This document shows positions 10,524-21,397 of a DNA stretch of 64,000 nt, piece by piece. The notes below the pieces were generated by a model. The model saw nothing but the letters and a program-made list of their open reading frames with translations, was not told the origin of the DNA and did not search any database. The stretch's first letter is position 1. Every line of letters begins with the position of its first letter. A program made the translations under genes and the position numbers. Source of the stretch: Brachionus rotundiformis. Its lineage: Eukaryota > Rotifera > Eurotatoria > Ploima > Brachionidae. The stretch covers positions 62,001 through 126,000 of the forward strand of contig JAESIW010000203.1 of assembly GCA_016802295.1 (NCBI GenBank), given 5' to 3'.

Positions 10524-11233
10524 TTATTGTAATAAAATGACACTGTTGTCAAGAGAGGAAGGTTGCTCAAAACTTTGATTTCCCGAAACAGATGCTGGCT
10601 GTTGGTTAGAAGGTATATTTGGATAATTCAATTGATTTTCATTTGGTATATAGCCTTGAGTTGTCATTTCAATCCGATTTTTAAATCTGTTGTCCAAATT
10701 GTTGCTGAAATTTCTCAGATTCTGCTCATAGAAGGCAACTTTTCTTTTTGTCTCAGCTAACAATTCGTCTTTGCGGGCTAATTCACCCTTAAGACACTCG
10801 ATCTCCTGAAATTCTTAAATTTAAATTAGGCAAAATTTTAATCAGTTTTACTTCATTTAAAAATTCTTCCGGACAATTTTTAGTTATTTCCAACCTATGT
10901 CTTAGAAATTGGCTCTCAAGAGTATGCGCTTTTTCATACAATTCGCTCACTGCCTGATCAATGGCTTCAAAAAGATAAATGGTCATTCAGTACTCTTTCC
11001 ATTAAAATACCTGATTTTGTTTGTTCAGTAGAATGAGAATGAGATTTTTTAACAGGGTCATGCTTATTTTTGTGGTCAATTAGATCAACATTATAAATTG
11101 ATAAAAAGCTCTAAATAAGGCATTTATAGACTTTTTAAAGAAAATTAAGATAAAAGTCTGTAAATACTTTGAACGAAGTCTCCAAATCATTTATGTATGA
11201 ATCAAATGGATTTTGGTCATTGTCAGTAATCAT
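10524..11233 (-). CDS. MED28: Mediator complex subunit 28
   Basis: Nuclear head-region subunit of the Mediator coactivator, which links transcription factors to RNA polymerase II. Four exons read from ATG at 11231-11233: MITDNDQNPFDSYINDLETS, then a His/Ser-rich linker, then AIDQAVSELYEKAHTLESQF and LRHRLEITKNCPEEF, then EIECLKGELARKDELLAET and a Gln/Asn/Pro-rich tail ending at 10524. The block from DLETSF through the LARKDEL coiled coil follows the order in animal MED28 (DELESSF, FFLQKRL, PEQVI, ELQRKD). Predicted length is about 190 residues, against about 178 in human. The recognition rests on this colinear pattern. Introns are 40-60 bases. Confidence 0.75.
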
Positions 11234-11851
11234 TCTAGAAATTTAAAATTTTTAATTTAATTTAAAAATTTCTAATACACTAATTTATATCATAAATGAG
11301 TTTAATTATCTTAACATTTAGTTAAAAATTAAACAAATTACATCATTTATAATTTAATTTTTGAATTTTATTAAAAAATATTTTTTCAATTTAATACTTT
11401 TTTAAATTTTTATTTAATTTGAAATAAATATTTAAAATATTATTTTAATAAATATTTTTCTTTCTATTAAATTTTATCAAACTCTTATATTCAAATTAAT
11501 GAAGTATTAAAAAAATATGGCAGAGTTAATTTCCAATTTAGAAAGTTAAAAAATTATAATTTTAAGAAAAAATTTATTGCCTTGAGTAAATTAACGCAAC
11601 AAGCGCGAGTTTACAACCGAAAATTATTTTTTATATTGATAAAGTTAAATAATATCATAATATTGCATATTTTGCATTTAAAATCTAAAAATATTGTAAA
11701 TTTCTGAGTTTACATGGTTATGTTAATATATTAATATAAGATAGCGTCGTTTGCATTCTATAATAAATAATATTTTAGCTTCAGTTTTTAATTCATTTTT
11801 TTCAAATAAAGGAAAATTCTATCAAACATAATTAAGCGAAATTTTACCAAT
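11234..11851. other. Divergent promoter region, no gene seen
   Basis: About 620 bases between the divergently transcribed MED28 and phosphoglycerate mutase genes. Very A+T rich. It presumably holds both promoters, but I cannot point to a specific element. Confidence 0.5.
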
Positions 11852-12881
11852 ATGTCATCTGTATACAAAATTGTATTGGTTAGACATGGAGAAAGTGAAT
11901 GGAATCTTGAGAATAGATTTTGTGGTTGGCACGATGCTGACCTTTCTGCAAAGGGTGTCCAGGAAGCTCATCAGGCTGGAAAAGTAAATAACAATTAAAA
12001 ATTATAAATAATAATTTTGATTTCTTAATAAGTCATTAAAAGAAGCCGGTTTTTCATTCGACATTGCCTACACCAGTGTCCTAAAGAGAGCAATTAAGAC
12101 TTTGTTCTTTATCCAAGAAGAACTTGACTTGCACTGGATACCAGTTTTAAAGACATGGAGACTTAATGAGAGAATGTACGGAGGTTTGCAAGGCTTGAAC
12201 AAGTCCGAAACTGCTGCCAAGCATGGCGAAGATCAAGTCAAAGTAAACTATTTAATAATTATTTAATCAAATTAATAAAAAATATTTTAGCAATAAATTT
12301 GTTAATTTTGGTCTAAATTTAGAATAATATATATTGCTTAGTTATTTAATTTCTAATTTTTAGATATGGAGAAGAGCCTATGACATCCCACCTCCAGTTA
12401 TGGATGCCAGTAACCCAGAGCTACCAGAAAAAGATCCTAAATATGCTGTAATTTTGGTTAATTAAACCAATTGAAGGAAAAAATAAAAATTCTTAAGAAT
12501 TATGATAAAGCAATTTTGCCAAAAACAGAATGTTTGAAGGATACAGTTGAGCGATTTTTACCATTCTGGCATGATACAGTTGTCCCTCAGATCAAAGACG
12601 GAAAAAAAGTTTTGATCGCTGCTCATGGCAATTCAATAAGAGCTTTAGTGAAATACTTGGACAATGTGCCAGACAACAAAATAGTGGAATTGAATATACC
12701 AACTGGTAGTTTTTAAATATTTGAAAAAAAAATTTTGTTTAAATATCTTATTTAATTAGGCATCCCTCTTGTTTATGAATTAGATGCTGATTTAAAACCA
12801 ATTAAGCACTATTATTTAGCTGACGAAGCCACAGTAAATGCTGCCATAAACGCTGTTGCCAATCAAGGAAAAGCTAAATAA
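11852..12881 (+). CDS. Phosphoglycerate mutase, cofactor-dependent
   Basis: Glycolytic enzyme that interconverts 3- and 2-phosphoglycerate through a phosphohistidine, using 2,3-bisphosphoglycerate; cytosolic. Exons are 11852-11983, 12033-12242, 12364-12447, 12498-12705 and 12760-12881. The N terminus shows the catalytic LVRHGESEWN motif (RHGE) and FCGWHDADLSAKG. The middle has SVLKRAIKT and WRLNERMYGGLQGLNKSET. The C-terminal half has the second catalytic His in LIAAHGNSIRALVKYLD and IPTGIPLVYELD. The spliced protein is about 250 residues, the usual dPGM size, and looks complete and functional. It matches animal PGAM1/2. Confidence 0.93.
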
Positions 12882-13495
12882 GATTTAAACAAAATTTAGA
12901 CTAAATGCTCACAAGAAGTTTATTAATAGATTTTAAATTTATTTCTAAGTATCTCAATTTATTTTTTAGATTAAATAATATTTGATTTTAAACTATTTTT
13001 ATTTAATAAATTAGAGCTGAATACGGTTAATAATCTATTTTTTAAAATATAATAATCACTCTAAATTAAAATTTATTAAAAAGCAATTAAGGTTTTTTAA
13101 ATTTAAAACTCTTTAAATAGTTTAAATAGTTAATATTGGGCTTTTATATAGAAATTTTGAGTAATAAAACTCTTTTTTATTAAAATATTTGAGATTATGT
13201 TTTATTGAGTTGAATTTCAGATGATATCTTCAGGCCAGCATCAAAATAAAAGATAAATTTTAGTTTAACTAAACAAAAATATATTGTTTATTTTTATTAA
13301 ATATTGTCTAAAATTTTGCTTAATACAAATAATTTTCAATACTAAATGTAAACCTTTTTTTTCAATAAAAAATTAATAAATGTTAAAGCATTTTCCCTAA
13401 AAAAATTAAATAGAATTGATAACTAAATAAAAAATGCTTATGTGACAATTTTTTTTCCAAGTTGTCTAATTGGGAATATAAAATATTTAAAAAAA
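12882..13495. other. Convergent intergenic region, no gene seen
   Basis: About 610 bases between the 3' ends of the phosphoglycerate mutase and trehalose-phosphate synthase genes. AATAAA-like signals are present on both strands, for example near 13160 on plus, but they are expected by chance at this composition. Confidence 0.5.
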
Positions 13496-15793
13496 TCAAT
13501 TCTTTCTTCTAATTGCTTGTAATCTTCGTTCTGTCACCGGTGTTTGAATGGTTGTCTTAATTCTGTCTACGTAACCAATAGCCCATTCAAGGAAAATTTT
13601 AACCGCATCGGGATTGGCAAGTCTGTGCGATGCTGCCGTTTTTACGTGTGGTTTTCCCACTCTAAAAGTGATACCAAGACCTGATAAAGCTCGCATGGCA
13701 TCTTCATCTGTCTCATCATCACCAATGAAAACAGCCTTGTAGGTGTCAGCCCAAGTGACTCCATAAAGTTTTTCCAGAATATTGTAGACACCACGACCCT
13801 TGTCCCATCCAATGGGTGGTCTTGCTTCTACAGCGCAATGGGCTCTTGTTGCCTGAAAGCCATATTTCTGAATTATTTCCACGGCTTTTTGTATCATAGC
13901 TTGTTTAAAGCTCGGGTTTGTATCTCGCCAATGAAATGTCACATGGTATCTCTTTTCTTCGATCCAACCTCCATGTTCGCACACGTTTTCATGAAGCTCT
14001 TTGACCAGATCTGGAATTTTGGCTCGAAATATAACTGCTTGTTCACACTCTTCTTGAAAACCATTTGCCAACATTAGCTCCATTCCATGGCTTCCTGATA
14101 AATTAATATTTTTAATATTTATGAGATTTTTCAAATTGTTCATGGAACGGCCTGAAAGTATGGTCACATCTATATGCTTACAATCAGCCAGCTTTTCCAA
14201 TAAGCTTTTCACGTCTTCAGGCAAAACAGCAAGATCTGGATGAGATTGTAGAGGCACCAGAGTACCATCATAGTCTAAAATTATGGACAAGTTGTATCCC
14301 TTCAGAATTGGACCTAACCAAGACTCGTAATCTGACACATTTAAAGATTGCATCTTCATAAAATTGTCTATCATGTCAACTGCATCAAAAAACGACTCCA
14401 ACCATGTATCCAAATTGAACAGTTTTTCTCTTGTCTGTAAGGCGTTCATTCTTAATTTTCTTTCATAATACTTCATGTCATAAGCAGTCTTAATGGCATC
14501 GGCAATCAAATCCTGTTCAAGTGGATTTACTAACAAGGCCTCATTCATTGTTTCACCAGCGCCAGTAAATGGCGATATAATCAAAACACCCGGGTCATCT
14601 ATTTGACAGGCCACATATTCTTTGGCAACAAGATTCATGCCATCCCTGACAGGTGTGATGAGACCAATTCTGGCATCACGATAATATCCAGCCAATTCAA
14701 ATTGGCATATATTTTTGCAAATGTATTTAATTGGAGTCCATTCAGCAGTGGCAAAGCGACCGCTTATGCGGCCAATTTCTCTTTCGAGCTCATCTTTTAA
14801 ATTTTTGTAATCTTCAACATCGGTTCTAGACGGCACGGCCACTTGAAAAAACACCACTTTCTCCCTGCATTCAGGATACTTTTCCAAAAAGCGTTCGTAA
14901 CCAAGAACGCGCTGAATAATTCCTTTAGTATAGTCAAGTCTGTCCACGCCAAATATTACTTTTTCCTTGAAATTGAATGGCTTAGGAGCAATGCGGGCAT
15001 TTTTTTCAAACCATTCATATGGTATGCCAATTGGCAACGCTCTCACAACACTAGTCTTATTACCATATTCTATAATCATCTCTTTTCGATCAACTCTAGC
15101 ACCTAGGATGTAAAAACAACACTCAATGAAATTACTTGCATAGGTGTTGGTATGAAAGGCAATCAAGTCACATCCCAGAAGTCCAAGCAAAATTTCATTT
15201 GCCCACGGATTAAGACGGAAAATGTCCCAAGATGGAAATGGTATGTGCAAAAAAAATGCCAACTTGCAACTAATATGAGCATCATCTAGCAAATTTCTTA
15301 GCATCATTGGCATTACCATCAATTGATAGTCATGTATCCAAACAAGGTTGCTTTTTTCATTTAAATTATGGAACTTTTTCACTGCTTCAAATGTAGAATT
15401 GGCAAATAGTTCATTAACTGTCATATAAGCACTCCACTGATCGCCTCTAAAGACTGCTAGTGTAGGCAGAGAGTGCATCAAAGGCCACAATGTTCCATTA
15501 CAAACACCATTGTAATAAGAGTCAAATATTTCTTTGGTCAAAAATATTGGAATAATTTGAGAGCTTTTGATTCCATGGGCGATCGCGGTCGGATCATCAC
15601 TTTCAGGTATTTGCATGCCCTCTGTCAAATCATTTCCAGCCCATCCGACCCAAAATCCATCATTTTTTATGACCAGTGGAGCCAAAGCCGTCACCAGACC
15701 GCCAGCCGAGTTTTTTCGCTCTGGGTCACCGTTCTCATTTATGTTAATCACAAACGGCAAGCGATTGGAAACAACAACCAAAGAACGTTTCAT
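13496..15793 (-). CDS. Trehalose-6-phosphate synthase/phosphatase, fused, intronless
   Basis: Bifunctional trehalose maker: a GT20 domain joins UDP-glucose to glucose-6-phosphate and a HAD domain removes the phosphate; cytosolic. A single 765-residue frame starts MKRSLVVVSNRLPF. GT20 marks are HDYQL near residue 153, GVDRLDYTKGI near 280 and the VNPLEQDLIADAI loop near 435. The phosphatase part begins near 500 with the nucleophile motif DYDGT at about 506, then SGRS near 555 and GDDETDEDA near 691. All catalytic Asp residues expected of both domains appear present, so both activities are likely. The length fits invertebrate fused enzymes. Unlike most neighbours it has no intron, and its base composition is less A+T rich. 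Trehalose serves as a blood-type sugar or desiccation and resting-egg protectant in small invertebrates. Confidence 0.95.
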   Translation of the reverse strand: MKRSLVVVSNRLPFVININENGDPERKNSAGGLVTALAPLVIKNDGFWVGWAGNDLTEGMQIPESDDPTAIAHGIKSSQIIPIFLTKEIFDSYYNGVCNGTLWPLMHSLPTLAVFRGDQWSAYMTVNELFANSTFEAVKKFHNLNEKSNLVWIHDYQLMVMPMMLRNLLDDAHISCKLAFFLHIPFPSWDIFRLNPWANEILLGLLGCDLIAFHTNTYASNFIECCFYILGARVDRKEMIIEYGNKTSVVRALPIGIPYEWFEKNARIAPKPFNFKEKVIFGVDRLDYTKGIIQRVLGYERFLEKYPECREKVVFFQVAVPSRTDVEDYKNLKDELEREIGRISGRFATAEWTPIKYICKNICQFELAGYYRDARIGLITPVRDGMNLVAKEYVACQIDDPGVLIISPFTGAGETMNEALLVNPLEQDLIADAIKTAYDMKYYERKLRMNALQTREKLFNLDTWLESFFDAVDMIDNFMKMQSLNVSDYESWLGPILKGYNLSIILDYDGTLVPLQSHPDLAVLPEDVKSLLEKLADCKHIDVTILSGRSMNNLKNLINIKNINLSGSHGMELMLANGFQEECEQAVIFRAKIPDLVKELHENVCEHGGWIEEKRYHVTFHWRDTNPSFKQAMIQKAVEIIQKYGFQATRAHCAVEARPPIGWDKGRGVYNILEKLYGVTWADTYKAVFIGDDETDEDAMRALSGLGITFRVGKPHVKTAASHRLANPDAVKIFLEWAIGYVDRIKTTIQTPVTERRLQAIRRKN

Positions 15794-17037
15794 GACTTTA
15801 AAAATGATCTAAATCATATTAATTTTTGTTTAATATAAACCAAAATCTAGGCCTAGTATAATCTGAATATAATTTATATACAAATATTTTTTTACTTATT
15901 TATTTTTTTGTAAATGTATGTGAATTTTTTATAAAAAAATTTTATTAAAATAAATTCTGGTTAGTATGGTTAGTCTAGCTGATAAAAATGGTTTTATTCG
16001 AGATAAAATCTTAATTTTTTAAATCACATCAATAGATTAAATACTCGTTTATTAAAATAAAATGTTAAAATATATTTTAAATACGCAGTTTTTTCTTATT
16101 TACAAAGGAATACTATCAGATTTGAATGTGGCTTAAAATATTCAGAAAAAGTGATCTCTAATTTTAATAAATTATCGAAGCCATGAAATTTTTTCAATTT
16201 TTTTTACCATACTTTAATTAAAAGCATACTTTTTCTTAAAAAAAAATTATTTCCTTAATCATGTTCTTGAGTTAAATTATATTTTTAATAAAGTTTTTGA
16301 CAAAGATAATTAGTTTTATTTATTTAAATATTTTTTTTCTCATAATTAAATATTAGAACTTCATTTTCGGATTTAAATTAAAATGCTTGGCAATTAACCA
16401 ATTCTTACAACATTATAGTCTAGCTTTTAATAACTTATTTTTAAAATGATTTATTTTTTCTTCCTTGCGGAGAAATTATAAACAAAAATTATAATTTTTC
16501 TTAGAAAACAGTAAACTCTTATTTTGATTAAGCAATTACTTATTTAGCGTGCTTTTAAAATTAAGACAATAAAGTTCGATGCAAACTTAAATAAATATAA
16601 AAAATAAAACAACTTTTCAGAATTCTTTTTCTCAAAATATAACAATATCATTTTATCTCAAATTATGATTGTAAAACTTTTGATAAAATATATAATGTTG
16701 ACTTTAAATCTAAGATATTATAAAATTGAATAATTCTAATAAAGAAATGATTTAGAATGATTTTAAGCAATTAAATCATATAAAAATTTTTTTTATTAAA
16801 ATTAAAAATAATTTCCCAATTGTTATTAAAGATGGCCTTTAATTACTAGATAATTAAAAATAAAGCTTTAATTTTATAACAAACTCTAACTAATTATAAT
16901 TTTTTATTAATTTTAGTACCTTTAAATATGCCTTATAGAAACTCCTAATTATGTGGTTAAATTAAAATAAGTTGTAAAAAACTACTTTCTAATTAAAATT
17001 TTAAATTGTTTATTTTTAAATTTTTGTTTAAAAAATT
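15794..17037. other. Long intergenic stretch, no gene seen
   Basis: About 1.2 kb of very A+T-rich DNA upstream of the trehalose-phosphate synthase gene. I found no open frame, tRNA-like fold, mobile element end or tandem repeat. The promoter of the trehalose gene should lie at its right-to-left proximal part, near 15800-16100. Confidence 0.5.
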
Positions 17038-17687
17038 CTATTTTGAATTGTTTGCAAGCTCTAGAATTTTTTCAGTAGCTGTTTTTTCTACAGCTTCTGG
17101 CTTGTTCAGTTTATCCGAAGGGAAATTTTCCACAGCCCTAGATGGTAATTTATTGGTAAAGGGATTCCATACACCTTGAATGCTTGGATTATGAGTTTTT
17201 TGCTTTTTTAATATTCTAACTATGGTATCTCCTTTCCTGGTACGCATAAACTCGAGCCATTTGTTTAATTTCTCCCTGCTAAACTGGTGTACATCCAGAT
17301 TCTGCTTGGATCCATTTACTTAATTAGATAATTATATTTAGTTTTAGTTCTTTCCCTTATTTAAGCCAATTTACAGTATTCAGCAAAAATTTTTGGCCGC
17401 CTATGACGCTTCGGTTGCAGGTAAACAACAATGCCAGGATTTTTTTTGGCAAAGTCAACTAAATCATTTTCAACAAATTCTCTAATGCCACGACTGCCGG
17501 CATTTTCTTTACAAAATTTAAATGTTACTCTTTGTAATTGGCAAACATATCTCCCAAGACCATTTTCTAAATTAGTACTGATAAATTCTTTAGGCTGTGA
17601 ATTTGAAGTAGAGCGTGTTATTTGTACATTTAGACCTTTGGTAACAAAATTAAGTATATTTGTTTGAATCTTTCTAATTGCTTGCAT
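17038..17687 (-). CDS. MRPL43: Mitochondrial large-subunit ribosomal protein mL43
   Basis: Component of the mitochondrial 39S ribosomal subunit. Exon 1 runs from 17687 and encodes LGRYVCQLQRVTFKFC, GSRGIREFVENDLVDFAKK and NPGIVVYLQPKRHRRP. A 50-60-base intron near 17320-17370 follows an AEY codon end, and exon 2 gives NGSKQNLDVHQFSRE and THNPSIQGVWNPFTNK, with the stop at 17038-17040. The order GLGRYVxQLQR, SRGxREFVE, NPSIQGxWxPFTNK is the mL43 signature. The first 35 residues are basic and Ser/Thr-rich, suiting a mitochondrial targeting peptide. It lies 178 bases downstream of POLA2 on the same strand. Confidence 0.9.
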
Positions 17688-17864
17688 TATTTTATCTTAA
17701 ACAAATATTAAATATGTATCTATTAAAAAATAAGTTCATATTGCCAGGACCAAGCTATTGGCCAAAAATTTTAATGTAACTTTAATTGGATTTAAAAATT
17801 TTTCATTATAAAAATTTACAAAATTATTTATTATCAATTGTTCAAAAAAAATTGAGAAATATTT

Positions 17865-19626
17865 TTATATTTTGTTAAAAGTAACGTTGATTGCGAGATT
17901 ATTGTCTTGTTCATTTACTTGTGTCTTGTTAATTGGAATGGTTATTTGAGCATAGGCACCTGTGGCAGTTCCCCTGACTAGTCTACCAGGATTAATGCAT
18001 ATACAATTATTTACTTCCTAAAAATACAAAATAACAAAATAAGAACATGATGCTGAGTTGCTTACTTTGGTAAATTTAGCCATGTCTGAGACAGCTATGA
18101 AAATTTTGGGATGAGTGTAAATTTTGGCATATTTACTCCATGCTTCGTAGTCAATGCAGACATGGTCAGGTGGCGGATATATTGGATAAAAAGATTTTTG
18201 TCTCAGCATATGTACAAAATTTCTGGCAAGTTTATCACTCGATTGAGTTCTTAAGAACATAAATTAACTAGTTGATTAACTAAAGAAATTAAATTAATTA
18301 CTTGGAAACTGCCATTGATGTCAAGTCTTTTATTACATCTGTACTTGTTATGGCAAATTGAATACCATTTATTTTGATCATGTTTGGCTCTTGAACAAAA
18401 TGAATATTCTTTTATAAATAATTAAATATAATTTTTGCTTTGTATACAATTCAATTTTAAAATTATACTCGGTAAGCTTTTTGGAATTGGGCATTTGTAC
18501 TAAATGGATTAACAGGATATAATGTTTCCTGGGTTATATCGTTCACTGATGGTTGTATTATGATTTCAGTTCGAGTACTTAAACAATTTAATAAAATAAT
18601 TAAAAAAATTAATCAAAAAAAAATAATAAATGTTGTCACTTGACAAATTTGGACGCAATTTGATCAAATATACTTTGTAATAATTCGTCATATGACATTT
18701 GAATGTCACCAGATGCGATTGAATCATGGTTCATATCCAAAAAAGGTCCAAGCTAAAGTTGAGTCATAATGAATTAAATTTTTTTTCTACTTAATTAGAA
18801 TTCAATTAATAATTACAAGAATTATTATATGAGGATTTTGTAATTTGGCTGTGTCTAAAAATTGATTGAGTGGATTTATGTCAGTCGAACCTGTTAACAT
18901 ATAAGGTCCAGATGCAACCAAACAAACCAAGTTTTCGTCTGGTTCTAGTCTAACTTCGACCGAGTTATCTTCATTAAAAACACTATCTGTATTGATCAAT
19001 TCAGTTTTAATCTCCTTTTTTATCTGTTTGTTTTCTTCTACATAATTTGGCTAAATAAACAAGATAGTGCGATTTAATTAATTTTTTCCTGGTTACTTCA
19101 ATTATTTCCTTGCAGAAAAAGCGTTTTCCATCCGGATTTCTACCATTTATCATCACTATCTAAAATATGATATTTTTTATATGGTATTCATACTATTTCG
19201 ATTGATACCTGTCCTGGAAAAAGAGAATATTCAGTGCAGTGTGACAAATTTAAAGGAATCGAATGACTATTTGAACAAACATAGGATCCTTGTATGGCAA
19301 CATTGTGTTCAGTCAATTTTCCGCCACCACTGCCTGCATTCTCGCTAAATATACGACCACATACCCAAACATCGTCCTTTGGTAGTTTCCAATAAGAACT
19401 GACACATAAATCTATTTGATTTAATTTACTTGAGTCGGTACTGAGACATTATAGAGATTGGTAATATCATTTGTCTTAACCAATTGTTGTTCATTGAACT
19501 CAAGCAATCTTTCAAGAACTGATTTTTTATTATTAAATTAAATTGTCAAATATTTTTAAGTATTGTACCGTCTGATTTTGGCTTGTGCTTTTTATAAAGG
19601 TAGTCTTGGTAAAATAAATGAGCCAT
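17865..19626 (-). CDS. POLA2: DNA polymerase alpha subunit B
   Basis: Regulatory B subunit of the polymerase alpha-primase complex that starts DNA synthesis in the nucleus. Minus-strand exons give DDVWVCGRIFSENAG and TEYSLFPGQ (OB-fold region), CLVASGPYMLTGSTDINPL and LGPFLDMNHDS (inactive phosphoesterase core), LRQKSFYPIYPPPDHVCIDY, and CICINPGRLVRGTATG, ending at TAA 17865-17867. These match the order in animal POLA2 (SGPFTTSD, LFGPFLDA, QRSYYPLYPPQED, CVCVNPGRL). The N terminus is uncertain. If translation starts at 19624-19626 the protein lacks roughly the first 230-250 residues of the human subunit, and the first exons do not join cleanly in frame near 19440. Either upstream exons are missed or there is an assembly indel. 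Confidence 0.85.
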
Positions 19627-19740
19627 TTGCTAATCTTAAATTTTCAAACAACAAATATATTTAAACATTATTTTATATTTTTTCGATTTGTATACTTGAT
19701 TTTATAAAAAAGAAAATTTGTTAAGTTTATTTCTTAAATT
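19600..19740. repeat. POLA2 5'-end segment, duplicated at about 20999-21115
   Basis: The stretch starting GTCTTGGTAAAATAAATGAG at 19603, which includes the POLA2 candidate start codon, is repeated nearly unchanged at 20999 and beyond. A weaker match continues through the AAAGAAAATTTxTTAAGTTT region. The two copies are in the same orientation and flank the region carrying the small membrane-protein gene at 20492-20875. Confidence 0.75.
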
Positions 19741-20491
19741 GCTTAAGTATTTTAATATATTTAGTTTTGATAAAATTAAATTAGTAGTATTTATTAAATA
19801 AAATAAATTGTCATTTGTAAAATTTAATGAATTTTTCATATGTTTTTTTTATTAATTTAATATATTATTAAAATTAATAAAAATGCATAAAATTTTGAGT
19901 ATTATGAGGTAAATGACTTTCTAAGTGAAAGAGATCAATTGACGCGCTATTTCTATTCTAATAATTTCCTTTTTGGTGATCTTTTGTTGGCAAAATTCGA
20001 GTCCAACTCAAGCCTAAAGAAAGCGATTAATTCAAACTGGTTTGTAGAAAAATTAAGGCACCTGACAGCAATACTAGAGAGGTAGGCACTCTCATCGACG
20101 AATGGTTGAGTTTACAGTACAAAAATTTATTTAAATGAAGTAAAATGTAAAATATAAACAGATATGAGTTTTAGTTTTTTAACAAATAGAATAAAATATT
20201 TATCTAAAATATTTTGAAATAAAAAATTCAAAAAATTTTAAAAATTTCTAAATTTGTTTCAGAATAATTTATTTTATTTCTAAACTGTTCTTAATTTGAT
20301 ATGCTCCAATTTTTTCTGAAATTTTGAAAATTGTTTACTAAATTATTTAATTAATTTTAATTTGAATAAAAATAAAACAAAAAATGGATATTGGTTTGTA
20401 TCAAGTTAGTTATTTAAAATTGATTTTAAAATTAATAGTGAACGATAATAAAATTTTAAAATTTCAAAAATTTTAACTAAATAATCATAAA
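19741..20491. other. Spacer with one exon-like open frame (19902-20081)
   Basis: Mostly plain A+T-rich DNA. Positions 19902-20081 on plus hold an uninterrupted, unusually G+C-balanced frame of about 60 codons. It starts after an AG with YEVNDFLSERDQLTRYFYSN, ends LRHLTAILER and then a stop. It has no start codon or partner exon that I can see and no family I recognise. It may be an exon remnant or a genuine last exon. Confidence 0.35.
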
Positions 20492-20875
20492 ATGGAAAGA
20501 CTAACAAATTTTTTTGTAGACATCATTGAAGTGTCCAGAGCTAAGCTACTGATGGTTCTAGATCTACTAATTGATTTAATTATCGTAATAATTAAACAAC
20601 TCAAGTCAATTATTGAAATTTTTTCAAAATCAATTGGTACAATATTTGGTTGTTTCTTCATCATGCTTACTTTCGAATTGTTAAAATTGGATCTAAATCG
20701 TTACTTGGTCGCATTTATAGGATTTTTGGTTGCCATAATCGACACAATTTGGTTTAATGGTTGTTCTGTTTTTTATGTTAATTTAATGATTGGTTCATCA
20801 TCTTGCTTGGCTTTCAAGGAATCAATTCCAATTGTAATTAAAAAAATAAAAGAAGCTTATGATACTCAAGACTAA
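20492..20875 (+). CDS. Small multi-pass membrane protein, unknown
   Basis: A single open frame of 127 residues beginning MERLTNFFVDIIEVSRAKLL. Hydrophobic segments lie near residues 18-40, 45-64, 70-88 and 90-106, so three or four membrane passes are plausible. The C terminus is basic, then acidic (KKIKEAYDTQD). No domain is recognised and no intron is needed. It lies between two copies of the POLA2 5' segment. The alternating hydrophobic frame in A+T-rich DNA could be chance, but the length and clean start favour a gene. Confidence 0.45.
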   Translation: MERLTNFFVDIIEVSRAKLLMVLDLLIDLIIVIIKQLKSIIEIFSKSIGTIFGCFFIMLTFELLKLDLNRYLVAFIGFLVAIIDTIWFNGCSVFYVNLMIGSSSCLAFKESIPIVIKKIKEAYDTQD

Positions 20876-21397
20876 TTAAATCCAATATTAATCATAATAG
20901 TATTATGATAATTCTCATATTTCTTTAAGTTAAAGATTCTATTTATTTTTTAATATTATCTAATATTAATAAAAATTTGAAAGATTTAATTTTAATTGTC
21001 TTGGTAAAATAAATGAGCCATTTGCTAATCTTAAATTTTCAAATAACAAATATTTTTTACCATAATTTTGATTTTTTAAAAAAGAAAATTTATTAAGTTT
21101 GTTTTATAAATTTAATTTATTTTTTTTTATTTATTGATTTTTTTTTTTTTTGAATTTAATGATTTAATAAGAAAATTTTTAGAAAATATAGTCCTAAAAA
21201 ATAAGAGTACTCACGAATATTTTATTAAAAAAAAACAAATACATTCAAATTTATAAAAAATAATTCTTGATAAAAAAAGCATATTCAAAATTTTTTTTGA
21301 GCAAAATTAAATCTAATTTTATAAAATTTTCTCTATAGCTAAATATAAATATAATTTCTATATAATTTCTTCAATCCAAAATAAATTAAAAATTTTT
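20876..21397. other. Intergenic, holds POLA2 5' repeat copy
   Basis: About 520 bases. Positions 20999-21115 are the duplicate of 19603-19740. The rest is T- and A-runs with no gene. Confidence 0.55.
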
